From Fallopia convolvulus (lineage: Eukaryota > Streptophyta > Magnoliopsida > Caryophyllales > Polygonaceae): a DNA stretch of 64,000 nt. Location: positions 21,808,200-21,872,199 of the forward strand of contig OZ024724.1 in the NCBI GenBank assembly GCA_964016875.1, given 5' to 3'. The notes under the pieces are model-generated. The model saw only the letters and a list, made by a program, of their open reading frames with translations, was not told the DNA's origin and did no database searches. How positions within the stretch are numbered: position 1 is the first letter of the stretch; each line of letters opens with the position of its first letter. This document shows, piece by piece, positions 22,975 to 34,268 of the stretch. Made by a program: the position numbers and the translations under genes.

Positions 22975-23215
22975 GGGCTGGCCGCTTCTAGCGCGGGTTA
23001 ATTTTAGACTACAACCGCTGCCTTAGATCAATTTGCCTTTTTTTTTAAAAAAAAATTATGCAACCGCTGCATTCGAGCTTATTAACCGCAGAAATTATAT
23101 TATTATAGAAAACCGCTGCAAAAACGGCTTCATTAGTCTAACCGTTGTTTAATACCGCTGCATTACCCTAAACCGCTACAATTAACTGCTTCATTAGCTC
23201 TTTATTGTAGTAGTG
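22975..23215 (-). repeat. Right subterminal repeats and terminal inverted repeat of the CACTA
   Basis: It has inverted copies of the left-end motif (aaaccgctgcatt and variants) ending in ctttattgtagtagtg, the complement of the left TIR. Confidence 0.9.
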
Positions 23216-24129
23216 TAGGCATTTTCACAAACACTTAGTGTGCAAGAATTGAGTAGTAAACCAAAACTCATTCAACCAAAGAGAAATTTTCACCAATAAA
23301 TCACATAATCACCATTGGGCTACCCCAATCCCAACACAAGCAACTATCACTCATAATTGGCAAAAACATGGCATAAGAAATTAATCCAACAATCACACAC
23401 ATGGAAATAATGAAAGGCAAAACAAAAATAAGATAAATAGATAAGAGACACTTATCATTCAAATCAAATCTTGATTCTTCATTCATCCATGGGAAAAAAA
23501 AGTTGGAATTGAGTTCCTCTTCCAATTTCTTCAAGTACAAGAGAGCTCAAACAAACCCCCAAAATGGGATTTTAAACCTAGATCTACTACTAAACTAGGT
23601 AAAATCTAGAAAAAAAAGAATGTAAATCTAAGAGAGATTAGAGGATGAAAATGAAAGAGAGAAAGTCTTCTAAAACCCTAGAAAGATGAGATATAATGAG
23701 GCATAAGCTCTCAATAGTGCCTTCTTGTTTGGCACGGGTGTGCCATGCCAAAAACTGCATGTATAGATTGGGCATTTGGATCTTGGCATAGGCATGCCGA
23801 GTGGCACGAGCACCTCATGCAATATCCTAGGAAGACATTTTGACAACTTTTGATTGGATATGAGTGCTTCCATAGCTTGTACGACTTATGTAACTCATTC
23901 TTCTCTATTAAATCTTCGAGTTGAATCCCTTGGGTTCTTCTTTGTTTGAATTGAAGTCCATTTGATCCTAGAAGAATCAAAATTCTTTGACCTATAAAAC
24001 CAAAAGCAAACGAGAGCAAATATCCGAACAAACAACCATAATCATGCTAAAATGATCATGCAATTGTATGCTTTATGGACAAAAGTGAGGATTATTCAAA
24101 TCAAAAGGTGTTATAAACTCATGTTATCA

Positions 24130-24500
24130 CTCTTAGTGAGTCATATCTGAGGCTTGCATCCATATCCTTCACGCCACCATTTAACAAACCAAAATTCCAT
24201 CCCAGTGGTTCCTGCAACCTTTCAGTACAAGAGCCATAACTCTCGAACCACTCATCATTTGGCTTCCACATTTTGAGGGAATCACCCAATTCCGAGCCCG
24301 GAAGAGGGAGATCTACCCTTTTGATCCCAGACAAAATTCAACCACCGAGATCCACCATCATCGAACCAAGAGAGGGTTTTCCATCTTCTTTTAAGATGAT
24401 CTCTTTCGACCACCATTTCCACCATCGATCCGTCCATCAAAGGTGCACACTAACTAGGAAACCTAATAACGGAATCAACAGTTGGAAATAATATCGAATA
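24130..24500 (+). repeat. Fragment of an A-type LTR flanking element C
   Basis: It resembles the end of the A LTR: tgagtcatatc, then aattccatcccagtggt, then atcacccaattccgagc and gagggagatct correspond in order to 2310-2640. It lies immediately outside element C on the side opposite element A. Confidence 0.55.
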
Positions 24501-25714
24501 CGGTCGATGTAACTACTTAGTAATAATAACATATCGTCTCACTTTAGTATATCCGTAATCATCTATCGTCTCAATAATAATTCAATCATAACTCATTCAT
24601 TCTTATCCATTAACTTCATTTATCTGACAGGCATAGCATCCTCCCCGGCCATACACGGGGTAGTGGACGGGGGCCTGCACCGTTTTTCCGAACCACTCAC
24701 ACCCTCATCGTTCATCTTCTTATCCCTGGTCAATCCTCCACTACAGCACTCGTCAAAACATTTTCTTATAATTTTGAAGGGGCCCTCCTTAACATACAAC
24801 TAAGTCAAGGATGTCTCCGCCTTTTCGACTATCCTTGATCATAGCCGTATCGGTTAGGTTCCGATGCTTTGAAATCCGAATAATATACAGAATAGTATTC
24901 ATCTATTATATTTCTCAAAATAGCGAATTATTTTCAAATAGACATATAGTAATATACAGGGATGAAGCCCAAAATAAAGCTTTATACATCATATCTACAC
25001 ATCCAGCACATATCAAAATTGATAACTAAGTAAGTTTAGGTTACTTACCTTAGATCGGAAGACTAATTAAACCGATTGATACGATTTCCTAAACAGTAAT
25101 AATTAAAATGACAAATTTTCCTGGAATATAATTTGAGAGCTCAAAATTCGTACTCATTAAAATCCCTTCATCCCACTTATTACAATCTAATACAATCTCT
25201 TACTTAATTAACTAACTAATTATATAATATTTTTAAGCTAACCCAGCAATTCATAAACTTATGTTTACGATCTACATATAAAATAAACAAAAACAACAAA
25301 TTGTAACCATGGCCTAATTATACACCTAACCAAAACAAGCACTTTGTTCTTAGTCTACCCACTAATAAATTTTAACTATTTATAATCCACATGAGTTGAT
25401 CCTGTAAATTTCAAGATCAAATTCATATCAACACCTATAATGGCTAAATTCACATACATGAATTGCTATACCCATAACAAAGATCAATTTCTTTTCTCCA
25501 TTAAATTAACACCTTAGACCAGTGCAATCTCCATTCAAACGATCAGAACCAATAAATAAACTACTCAAATTCGACCAAAAAAATAAATAAACTACTCAAA
25601 ATCCTAGACATGATCTTAGAATCAACAAGCTACTGTCCCTTAGTTAACTTAATTTAAATTAAGTCACCCCTTTAAGTAAAAAACTCGACTTTAACGGAGA
25701 AGAAAATGATTAAG
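24501..25714. other. AT-rich sequence without a recognisable gene
   Basis: No supported frame or domain is seen. The style (short GC-rich block at 24640-24700, ggttacttacctta at about 25038) would fit retrotransposon LTR or 3' non-coding DNA, but I cannot pair it with another copy in the window. Confidence 0.4.
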
Positions 25715-26633
25715 TGATGTGACCTCTGCCTTGGATGCTAGGCAGGAGGCCGAGTCCTTCACACTATGCTTGGATGGCCTCGTCACCCGTCCCAGGGCTC
25801 GGGCCATCGAGACCGCGACACAATCCCTTGTGTCACGCCTATCTGTTGGCCACGGCGCACCCCTCTCCGCGCCGACGCACACAGCCTTATGCTTCCTCGG
25901 CGTCGAGGAACCTCAAGCTGAGTCCTCCAAACCAACCTTCACAACCATGGCACCGTCGGACTCGTCCCTTCCACCGGACCAGACTATCGTGCCAAGCATC
26001 ATCACCACATCGCAACTTGAGGTTCAATTGTCCCTCAACCAGCATCGCGCGCCAGCGTCCTCGCCAGCGCCGTAGTCCGCACCAGCGCCCGTGTTCGCGC
26101 CGCGCCAGACCTCGCCAGCGTCGTGTCAAGACTGCGATGGCCATGGCGCGACAACTCCGTGCTGGCCACGGACGACCTATCTATTTTTCACTATTTTTAG
26201 CATGTTTTCTAATTCTGAACATTACTATTGTTGGTTTTACGTATTTAGGAAGCCTTTTATGGGCCTTGCGCCGATGGACTTAGACTTGCGCCGTTGGGCC
26301 TAACTTGCATGCTCGCCCTAGGCGCGACTCTAAGATTTTGTTTCTTTTGTTTGTGCCGCACCTATATATAGAGTGCTATGCTTTGTTTTTAGAATAGCGC
26401 ACATTTAGGGTTTAACATAGTTGAAGATTGCTCCTTATTTCTCCCTTTGTGCTTGCGCCGCCCCTACGTTATCATTCAAAGCTCGAGTTCTTACAACTGT
26501 TCTTGTGCATTCGAACCAAAACTCAATCATTCCAACGGTGATTCGAGTTCCCTCAAGTCTTCTGCCGCGTACTTCGAGACCCACTACTCAAACAACACAC
26601 CGATCTGTCGCTTCCCGTAACGAGGTCACATCA
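25715..26633 (+). repeat. Solo LTR E, related to the LTRs of element D
   Basis: It is bounded by a 10-bp inverted terminus TGATGTGACC / GGTCACATCA with near-matching flanks TTAAG and CTAAG (four of five). Its 3' half shares blocks with the D LTR (gcgcaca-ttagggtttaa, cttgtgcttgcgccgcccct, gagacccactactcaa). The 5' half is GC-rich and coding-like (GLVTRPRARAIE), resembling the C-terminal tail that some Ty3/gypsy elements encode in the LTR. No primer site or internal region is attached. A TATATATA lies at 26363-26370. Confidence 0.75.
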
Positions 26634-26824
26634 CTAAGCTTGATGGCGTACTTGACCAGCTTGTGCAAGGATGGGAGTAAGGTGATGTAGACGAAAGACC
26701 CAATCGATTTGAAAAGTCAACTAGGATGGCCTTAAATTGCCACGTTCTTGCGCTTACATATGTATGAACCACGTAAGTATGCTCCTACTAGTATATATTA
26801 TATATGTAGTCGGCTTATATAATA
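26634..26824. other. Short flank between E and the inverted-repeat element
   Basis: No gene is seen. It ends in the TA-rich target sequence duplicated around the next element. Confidence 0.4.
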
Positions 26825-26957
26825 AGAGTCTGGTTCGGGTGCGAATGGGCGTCCATATGTGAAATAAGAAAGAACAAGAGCCGTTGGATGAAGAAAATCA
26901 AAGGCGTTGATCATTTCACTTAAAAAGGGAAAAAACGGAAATAGGACGCGCGGCCAG

Positions 26958-27400
26958 ATTGTTCATCAATATTGTGGATTTGTTCATCAATAATGTGGAT
27001 TTGTTCATCAACACTATGATTTTGTTCATCAAAACTGTGATTTTGTGCATAAATAAACTATTACTTGTGCATCAAAAATCTATTTTTTGTACATAAAAAA
27101 AAGAACAAATGTGTATCAAAATTGCATGCAATATGTTTATCAATATTGTGATTTTGTTCATAAAAAATAAAAATATTTGTTCATTGGTTTTGGCATATTT
27201 GTTCATCGGTTTGTGCATATTCATTCATTAGTAACATCAATTTGTTCATTGGTTTATGCATATTTGTTCATTGCCTTTTTCATATAATTGTTCATTGCTA
27301 GATGTATATTTGTTCACTGGTGACCTCAATTTGTTCATTGTTAGATGCATATATGTTCATTAATAACATCAATTTGTTCATAGCTAAATAAGGCACAAGC
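26958..27400 (+). repeat. Degenerate repeats of ttgttcatcaat in the left arm
   Basis: About twenty irregular copies of ttgttcat(c/t) at 15-35 bp spacing; the right arm (about 29095-29460) has the complement, atgaacaa. Confidence 0.75.
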
Positions 27401-27424
27401 ACTCCTTTTCGATTTGTTGCTATC

Positions 27425-28937
27425 TGTTGAGAGGGTTTCTTGACAACAAATAAATTTATAATCAAGACCCCGCTGAGTATAGGGGAGTCAGGATCGTTCT
27501 ACGAGAAGCAAGGTTTGTTTATCTATGGACTCCTAAGAAAAATAAAACAAAAGCAAGAAAAACACACAAGCAACCTCATTAACGAAGTTGTCAGCCTCGT
27601 TAACGAACCACCGAGAATAAAAAGACCAAAACTAACGACCTAGACAGGTTCGGTACCAAGCCAACGAACTCGGTAGCGAATATGATCTTGAAAGAAATCA
27701 AATAAAACGAAAATATCCAGGACAAGGGTTACCACAACATAGTCATGCACACAAGCTCGTAAGAAGATAAATATCATGCCTTTAAATAGATAGATGCATC
27801 AACTTTCATTGACTTAGCAAGCAAATTAATCTACTTTCATAAACTAACTCACCCAATTGCTTGTTTTGGATCTAAAGCTTGAAACTTTCGTATTCAAACA
27901 ATATCAACCCTCAAGTTTATTACTTTCTCTTTCAATCAAGTCAACAACTCAAATTACCTCAACTTTCATCTCGGTATAAGCACAACAAACAATCTCATCA
28001 ATAGATAAAAGGCATTCAACACATAATCTTACTCACCAAACATGCACAACTATGTCGGGTTTCAACCCCGACCCTAGATAAAAAGACTACTCACTAATCA
28101 TAACTAAGAAACTAATAACTTTAATCAAAGAAAACATTGAAAACAAAACACTACTCAAATTAATAAAAATAAAATCGTCTTACAAAGATTCAGAAGAAAC
28201 CGAACACCAAAATACCGAATCAAAGACACACTAACGACCCCGGTAAATTTCGTCTACCGAGCTCCTTCGATCACAACTCCGATCCGTCCTTCTCTCTCGG
28301 CTCTCCAAAATTCGACCTCTCTCCTCTGCGGTTACCCCTAAGCGTCCTCCTCTCTATCTCCCTCCTCCTTTCTATGCTAGATAGAAGGGTATTTATACTA
28401 AAAAGCTAGAAAATAAAAAAAGCTAAAAGATATAAACTTTCCTAAGAAGATAGAATCTATTCTAAAAGATAGAAATAAAATCTCAAAAGATAACAAGGCC
28501 TAAAATAAATAATATAATAACCCTAAAATCATAAAAAGATACTCTACCGACACAGAAATAAATTCTCGCACAGGATCGATGAGTCACAAAGTCAACTCTC
28601 GAACATCTTCATCTTGTGGCCTAGTCAACGAGCCCTCACAGCCTCGTTAACGAGCCTGGACTTGGTTTTCTTCAACACTTCTCTTCCAAAAACTCGAACT
28701 TCAGCTTCTTCATCTTGTATTCCTCCATCTCTTATCATAGCTCTCCAAATTCAGCTCCAAACAGCACTTTTACCTTGCTAAAACCTACAAAAATACACAA
28801 AACGGAGTAGCTTCCATACTTTTCACAAAATATGCAAAACTATCCAAAAACACATAAAACTAATCCTAAACTTATTAAAACTAGTCCTAATAACCAAATA
28901 AAACCTATCAAAAACTATACTAAAAACACGAACATCA
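27425..28937 (-). repeat. Solo LTR G of the H/I Athila-like family
   Basis: A complete LTR of 1513 bp flanked by the exact target duplication CTATC (27420-27424 and 28938-28942). On the plus strand it begins TGTTGAGAGGG and ends aacacgaacatca, like the LTRs of H. The minus-strand TATA box is at 28390-28397. It carries two TCGTTAACGA palindromes, at about 27596 and 28641. It arose by LTR-LTR recombination that removed the internal region. Confidence 0.9.
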
Positions 28938-29094
28938 CTATCTCGTTCTCTTAGCATACACCATATTATTGCAAAGTCAAATTCTTTATCTATTATCCTT
29001 TGCATTCAAGTTTCTACATCAAACTTATCTTATTTTGGTACTATATTGAGCCCTTCATTCGTATTGACAAGTTAGCCTTAAAGCACTTCAATGG

Positions 29095-29460
29095 ACAAAC
29101 AAAGGTTAGATCAATGAACAAAAAATTTTTTATCAATAAACAAATAGGGTATATTAATGAACAAACAATGCTATACCAATGAACAAAAAAGAGTATATCA
29201 AAGAACAAATAATGGTATACCAATAAACAAATAATGGAATATCAATGAACAAATATTGGTATATAGAAACAAATTATATGTGCATCAAAAACTAGATAAT
29301 ATTGTATTCATACACATAAATAAGGTTAAAAAATAAAATTAAAAATTAAAAAAGTTCGAAATCGATGAACAATGTTTTCAAAAACTCGATGCACAATGAA
29401 TTAAAATTGATGAAAAAATGGTGAATATTGATGAACAAATCGCTATTTCTGATGAACAAA
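29095..29460 (-). repeat. Degenerate repeats of atgaacaa in the right arm
   Basis: These are reverse-orientation counterparts of the repeats in the left arm of the inverted-repeat element. Confidence 0.7.
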
Positions 29461-29652
29461 CTAGGCACGTCTCATAAAAACGTATTTTTCGAAAAATACG
29501 TGAATAATACGGGAAAAATTCGTTTGTGCCATATTTTATCCTTTTTAATGAATGTTTAATCAGGGTCATTGATTTTTTGGAATGGACGAGCGAGATTTAT
29601 TCTTAATTCTCACATGGGCGCCTATTCGCACATGACTCTTTCTTATATAATA

Positions 29653-30015
29653 ATATATATTAATGTATACATATGTATATGTATATGCATCGTGTAGGAT
29701 TACTTTAATGATCTAGTAATTATCTTCCAAAATCATATTACTGAGAGCCTAGGATCAAACCGTAGCACTTATTTAATAAAATTAGTCTTTAATTAATATA
29801 GAAAATTAACTAGGTACAACAACTTAACCGAAAAAAAATTATCCGAATATTACACACATTTTTCCTAAAAGATTTTTTTGTTCTAAAGTTCTTAAAAAAT
29901 GTCTAAATCATGAATTTTTTTTAAAAGTTATTTCTTAAGGTTGAAAGAGACACAAATTTTAAAATTTGTTTTCGGTTTGAAAACAAAGACTTTTGGTTTT
30001 TAAAACAAAATGTTT
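29653..30015 (-). other. AT-rich sequence, probable leader of the element to which LTR K belongs
   Basis: No gene is visible. On the minus strand it follows the primer site at 30016-30028 and so would be leader sequence. The rest of that element is absent, replaced by the inverted-repeat element and its flank. Confidence 0.4.
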
Positions 30016-30028
30016 GGCTCTGATACCA
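30016..30028 (-). other. Primer binding site (tRNA-iMet type) next to LTR K
   Basis: On the minus strand it reads TGGTATCAGAGCC exactly, four bases after an LTR end that reads GGGGTGTTACA. It is an exact complement of the plant initiator tRNA-Met end. Confidence 0.85.
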
Positions 30029-31723
30029 TAATTGTAACACCCCTATTTTGCATCGATGTGTATTACCGCCAATGACATCGAATTTCACCGTCCAAATTCA
30101 CCCAAGGCTTTAAATTATAGAATAAGACCTGATTAAAGGAGAAATGACTAAAAGCGGAATTTATTCATTAAGAAGAACATTCGTTCATTACATTTTTAGT
30201 TATTTTACAAAGGATGTAGCAGCGAAACATAAAATCCATATTAAAAAGGGTTGAAAGGACGTATTGAAAATACAAGTATATTTCCCCAAGACAACTCATA
30301 TGATGATGATTTTGCTTGGCTTAAAATGGAAGAGTTGGTGCACCATCTTTTGAATGTTTTGCTCTATGAAAATTCCTTCCTTCTGTTAACGTCGTCTTGC
30401 CTTGACCTTCTATCGTTACATAACTCTTCTCAAACCTTCTAGTCCTTGTCTTCAAAACTTTGGTGGGACTTCCTAACATTTGTCACGAAGGACGAGAAAT
30501 ACCAGACAAAAATGCAGAAATAACGGAATTAGTCTAACGACACTAAGCAAGGGAGAATGGAGATTCTCAAGGGTAATTTAATAATTTCATTATTTCATCA
30601 AGGAGATAAATAGAAGAGATGTCTTGAAAGTTATAATTATTTTGTGGAGCTTATAAGGACGGAATTTAGTTGATCTTGAAAAGAGATAAACTTGGATATG
30701 AAAGCAAAGGAAACTACGAGATTGTAGTTCCTCTTAGAGTACAATAATGTTGGGAACGTTTTAATTACGCATCAAGTTTTAGAAAGCCTCTCGTCCCCTT
30801 TTCGGACCTCAACCAACCTCATCCTATTTCGGTGCTCTAGATCGGGGAGGTGACTCGAAGGCGCTCAAGTACCAAGCCCACCTTGACAAGCCGGAATGAG
30901 CATTCAGATTGGAAAGACGATCATCGAAGAACTGAGAGCCGGGTTAGTCTTCCAAGTTGTACTAATCCAACCGGATTCAATTCAATTTAATGTGCACTAG
31001 CACTTATCTTTATTTTGTGTAAAAACGTTTTCATAACATTTATGACTTTTAAGGGTGAGGATGCTAGGAAAGAGCCGAGTCCACTTAAATGAACGGAGTT
31101 CGGACACCTACCTAGGGTGTAACATCCCTCCAATGAATATGAGTGGATATAGATCATGATCCTTATGTCGCGGTAAGAAAGGGTGTAAAGTCGTACCACT
31201 CGACATATTATAGAGAGATGTTCGGGGCCAAACCTGCATCCTTTATTCTAACTTAAATCCATTACAAATCTTGAAAAGAGATTGAAACAAGCAAGGCCAC
31301 AACAAACAGATCTAAGTTTTTTCTAGTATATGAATAATAATAATGATAATAAAATGTCGTTATTTCTAGCAATTGATATATCCTATGTTCATTTATTCAA
31401 GCAAATAAACTTGTTCCCAACATGGAGAAGATTTAACGGAAACGAGATATCGAAAGGTTTCAAGGAGCATATCCACTTGCCTTGAATTTCGTTCGAACAT
31501 TCATAAGGGCTCGAAAATTAAGGACGACTTAGAGAACTCGAAAGCTTTAGCCTAGCAATTCGGGATGAAATAAAGAAACAAATTTAAATTAAAATTCTTA
31601 TTTCCTCTCTTATTCAACATTTATTCTATTTTCTTTCTTTAAAAGAAAGTATTTCATTCTAAATTATTTAATTTAATAATTTAGGTAGGAGATTTAAATA
31701 ATAATATTCCTTTATTATTATTT

Positions 31724-32312
31724 TGATGCGACTCTGCCCTAGCTTGGACCCAGCTCCGACGAACCCGAGACGGCCTAGACCTTGGAGACCCCCTTGGATT
31801 AGGACTTAGTCTCATATTATGTTATTATTTATATTTCCGTCATTTATTTTCATCATTTCCCTTTATAGGCGTGTCTTCCATTCTTGAAGGATGGGCTAGT
31901 CTAGTTATTTCCCTTTCTAGATAGTATCTATATTTAGTATGTCGCTATTCGTAGTATTTTGGGCTTGGATGTTGGGCCTAGCATGTTGCTAACCCTAATC
32001 CACTCCCAACTAGCTTCTAGGGTTTTGTGTGGCCTCCTCTATATAAAGGAGCCACGCCCCGTTATTATAATTACGTCCAATTTGAGTAGCCAGAGCTTGA
32101 GTCGAGAATCTCCTCCCTTTGGCCTCGGGCGTCACCCCTTTCTATCACTTTTCCCTCGCCCTTGATTTTGCCTCGCGCCACCCTCGTTCTGACGAGCATT
32201 AGAGGCCCGCGAGTCCACTTTGTGGTCTCATATTTATCCCGGTTACTCGTGTCGGAGAAGATTCGGTTGTTTCGAGCCTTGATCCGCCCCTTGTGACTCT
32301 TGGGTCGCATCA
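31724..32312 (+). repeat. 5' LTR of element F (589 bp)
   Basis: It runs from TGATGCGACTC to GGGTCGCATCA. The TATA box TATATAAA is at 32040-32047. Confidence 0.92.
32040..32047 (+). promoter_or_regulatory. TATA box of the F LTR
   Basis: TATATAAA; the same box is present in the 3' LTR at 33996-34003. Confidence 0.55.
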
Positions 32313-32314
32313 AT

Positions 32315-32326
32315 TGGTATCAGAGC
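32315..32326 (+). other. Primer binding site of element F (tRNA-iMet type)
   Basis: TGGTATCAGAGC begins two bases after the 5' LTR. Confidence 0.9.
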
Positions 32327-33373
32327 AAAGGCGGCTCGAACGGTTCCTTCTCCGTCCCTAAAAAAAACACGAAGTTGACTGTTCTGTCCAGATTTCGAAA
32401 AAAAAATTTGTTTTTCTACAATTATTTTTCCATATTACTGTAGGTCTTTTCGATACGAGTCCGGGCATATAAAATTTGCCCAAAACGGACGTCGTTTGCC
32501 CCTCCAAAAGGCCGAAATACCAACCCGCCAGCGCGCCGTAACGCACCAGCGTGCCGAGGATCCGAGTCTGGCACCGTAACGTCGCTGCAGCAGTGTGCCG
32601 ACAACGCGCCAGCACTGCGCCGAAGACCAGCCAGCAGCTCGCGCGTCCTCCGTGCCAGCCAGCACCTTTTCGGAAACCCTAGATCTTGGGGATCTTTTCC
32701 GAGATTGAGTTGGTTAGGTTTTGGAGCATATCTTATTTATTTGATTTTGTCTTATTCGTTTTGATTTTATTCCTTTTTGTAAAAGATCTTAACTATAAAA
32801 GATCTTCTAGTTATTTTTATTTTTTAGGATAGTTTATTATTTCCGCTTTTAACGGGATCTTTCGGATTGCGGAAGATCTCGTAATATTGTAAAAACAAAA
32901 CAAAAAAAAAATAAACCGAGAGCCCAAGCCATGTCTCGGACTTGCTCGGTAGTATGGGACGATTCGGATTCTTAGGATCGGCCTCATCGACGAGTCAACA
33001 CTCGTCCCTATAGGCCGCTTCCGAGGGACGATCCGGATTGGATCCCACCATATCGACTCCCGGAGAATCGGACCCGCTATTACGGTGAAATTCCAAAACC
33101 CCGACGTCGCTCATACGTTGAACGGGATTGGAGTCCGCCACCTCGGCGCCCGCGTCCCCGAAACGAAGAGCGGGATTGGATTCCGCCCCCTCGGCGCCCT
33201 CGTCCTCGAGACCACACCCCGGAGGCCCCAAGGTCTCCCTCGGCCCGCGCTCGAGCCCACCACTCGGACTCCCGCGCCACACCACCGATTCCCCCTACGC
33301 ACTAATATCCATCGTTGGACGCTATAATGGGACGGATCACTGAGATCGAGAGCCTTAACCAAATCCGGCACCC
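32327..33373 (+). other. Leader and decayed coding region of element F
   Basis: It is non-coding to about 32930. The GC-rich stretch 32990-33340 has coding-like composition but is broken in every frame. An imperfect tandem duplication of about 50 bp (blocks with gcgggattgga and ctcggcgccc) lies at about 33113-33210. Confidence 0.5.
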
Positions 33374-33778
33374 GTGCCACCCGTCGATACCGAGGTCCTT
33401 GCCGTGCCCGAGCCAATGGTGAGCGCACCTATCCATACCGAGGATGCGATCCTTTCAGCGCTGACGCCTAAGGTTGAGGACCCGCCCCAGCTAGACGAGC
33501 CTTTACCTACATCGACACCCTCCTTAGAGTCCGAAGATGACCCCGAGCTCATGATCGAGCTTTCCCCTGTGTCGACACCATATTTATTCGAGATTGCACA
33601 TGTCGATGGCAAGGTTTTGCTGAGATCGTCGCCTTCTTCCCTTGTCCGACCCACGTCGATGCGAGGACGCTTCAAAGCTAAGTGGGGGAGAATGATGCGA
33701 CTCTGCCCTAACTCGAACCCAGCTCCGACGGACCCGAGACGGCCTAGACCTTGGAGACCCCCTTGGATTAGGACTTAG
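33374..33778 (+). pseudogene. Remnant of D-like gag C-terminus in element F
   Basis: An open frame of 134 codons is Pro/Ser/Glu-rich and matches the C-terminal third of the D protein: TPYLFE corresponds to TPYILTFE, and RGRFKAKWGRMMR to RGRFESKRGRMMR. As in D, the frame crosses the polypurine tract into the 3' LTR and ends there. The N-terminal gag domain (the FDDPEAF to YYMARDF region of D) is missing. The ATG is probably not a natural start, since coding-like sequence precedes it. Function is unlikely, but the conserved peptide across the polypurine tract suggests an ancestor that used this frame. Confidence 0.6.
33679..33692 (+). other. Polypurine tract of element F
   Basis: aagtgggggagaa directly precedes the 3' LTR start TGATGCG. 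Confidence 0.85.
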
Positions 33779-34268
33779 TCTCATATGATGTTATTATTTA
33801 TATTTCCGTCATTTCCCTTTTTAGGCGTGTGTTCCATTCTTGAAGGATGGGCTAGCCTTGTTATTTCCCTTTCTAGATAGTTTCTATATTTAGTATGTCG
33901 CTATTAGTAGTATTTTGGGCTTGGATGTTGGGCCTAGCATGTTGCTAACCCTAATCCACTCCCAACTAGCTTCTAGGGTTTTGTGTGGCCTCATCTATAT
34001 AAATAAGCCATGCCCCCTTATAATAATTACGTCCAATTTGAGTAGTTAGAGCTTGAGTCGAGAATCTCCTCCCTTTGGCCCCGAGCGTCACCCCTTTCTA
34101 TCCCTTTTCCCTCGCCCTTGATTTTGCCTCGCCCCACCCTCGTTCCGACGAGTATTAGAGGCCCGCTAGTCCACTTTGTGGTCTCGTATTTATCCCGGTT
34201 ACTCGTATCGGAGAAGATCCGGGTGTTTCGAGCCTAGATCCGCCCCTTGTGACCCTAGGGTCGCATCA
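33693..34268 (+). repeat. 3' LTR of element F (576 bp)
   Basis: Same termini as the 5' LTR; it is followed by the TSD TATTT. Confidence 0.92.

Larger units (their letters stand above)
15715..23215. mobile_element. CACTA (En/Spm) DNA transposon, 7.5 kb, probably non-autonomous
   Basis: Ends are CACTACAACAATAAAG and, on the reverse strand, CACTACTACAATAAAG. The 3-bp target duplication TAG is present at 15712-15714 and 23216-23218. Many subterminal copies of aatgcagcggttttt lie at the left end, with inverted copies at the right end, as expected for transposase-binding repeats. Inside, only the Transposase_24 type (TNPA-like) gene is visible on the minus strand. No TNP2/TNPD catalytic transposase frame can be seen, so mobility would depend on another copy. 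Confidence 0.95.
2700..24129 (-). mobile_element. Element C: Athila-like Ty3/gypsy element, nested host of D, I and a CACTA
   Basis: Read on the minus strand: 5' LTR (24129 down to 15208, split by the CACTA), tRNA-Asp primer site (15201-15185), gag (split by insertions I and D), protease region, a C-terminal integrase-like tail, polypurine tract (3350-3336) and 3' LTR (3335 to about 2700, truncated). The insertions account for about 14.7 kb, leaving a core of about 6.8 kb. RT, RNase H and the integrase core are missing between about 5540 and 5300. The LTRs differ by several indels, so the element is old. The left end is truncated and no TSD can be found. Confidence 0.8.
15208..24129 (-). repeat. 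5' LTR of element C, interrupted by the CACTA element
   Basis: On the minus strand it starts TGATAACATG at 24129 and ends CCAATCA at 15208. Removing the CACTA and one TAG leaves about 1.42 kb. Only 23480-24129 has a counterpart in the truncated 3' LTR at 2700-3335. Confidence 0.8.
26825..29641. mobile_element. Long-inverted-repeat DNA element (MULE-like or foldback), hosting solo LTR G
   Basis: The outer ends are imperfect inverted repeats: AAGAGTC...GTGCGAATGGGCG on the left and, on the reverse strand, AAAGAGTC..GTGCGAATAGGCG on the right. The direct repeat CTTATATAATA at 26814-26824 and 29642-29652 fits a 9-11 bp target duplication as made by Mutator-like elements. Both arms are filled with degenerate tgttcat repeats in opposite orientation. 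No transposase is visible. Without G it would be about 1.3 kb. Confidence 0.65.
31724..34268 (+). mobile_element. Element F: short LTR retrotransposon related to D
   Basis: It is complete, 2545 bp, with exact target duplication TATTT (31719-31723 and 34269-34273). LTRs start TGATGCG and end CGCATCA, as in D. It has an exact iMet primer site and a polypurine tract. The internal region is 1.38 kb and encodes only remnants of the Pro-rich C-terminal part of a D-like gag. It is non-autonomous. The two LTRs are very similar, with one 11-bp difference and scattered substitutions, so it is among the younger insertions here. Confidence 0.92.

Noticed and set aside
24640..24720. GC-rich block as a possible rRNA fragment
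   Set aside because: I do not recognise any conserved rRNA helix; it looks like part of a retrotransposon non-coding region.
25719..26283. Pro/Arg-rich frames of 118 and 182 codons in solo LTR E
   Set aside because: Apart from a short GLVTRPRARAIE-like tail remnant they show no domain; high GC content leaves frames open by chance.
26958..29460. Spaced repeats that might suggest a CRISPR array
   Set aside because: The ttgttcat repeats are short, irregularly spaced and mirrored in two arms of an inverted-repeat element in plant DNA; no cas genes and no constant repeat/spacer lengths.
32358..33784. Several overlapping GC-rich frames in element F on both strands
   Set aside because: Only the 33374-33778 plus frame aligns with another protein (the gag of D). 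The others are high-GC shadows.
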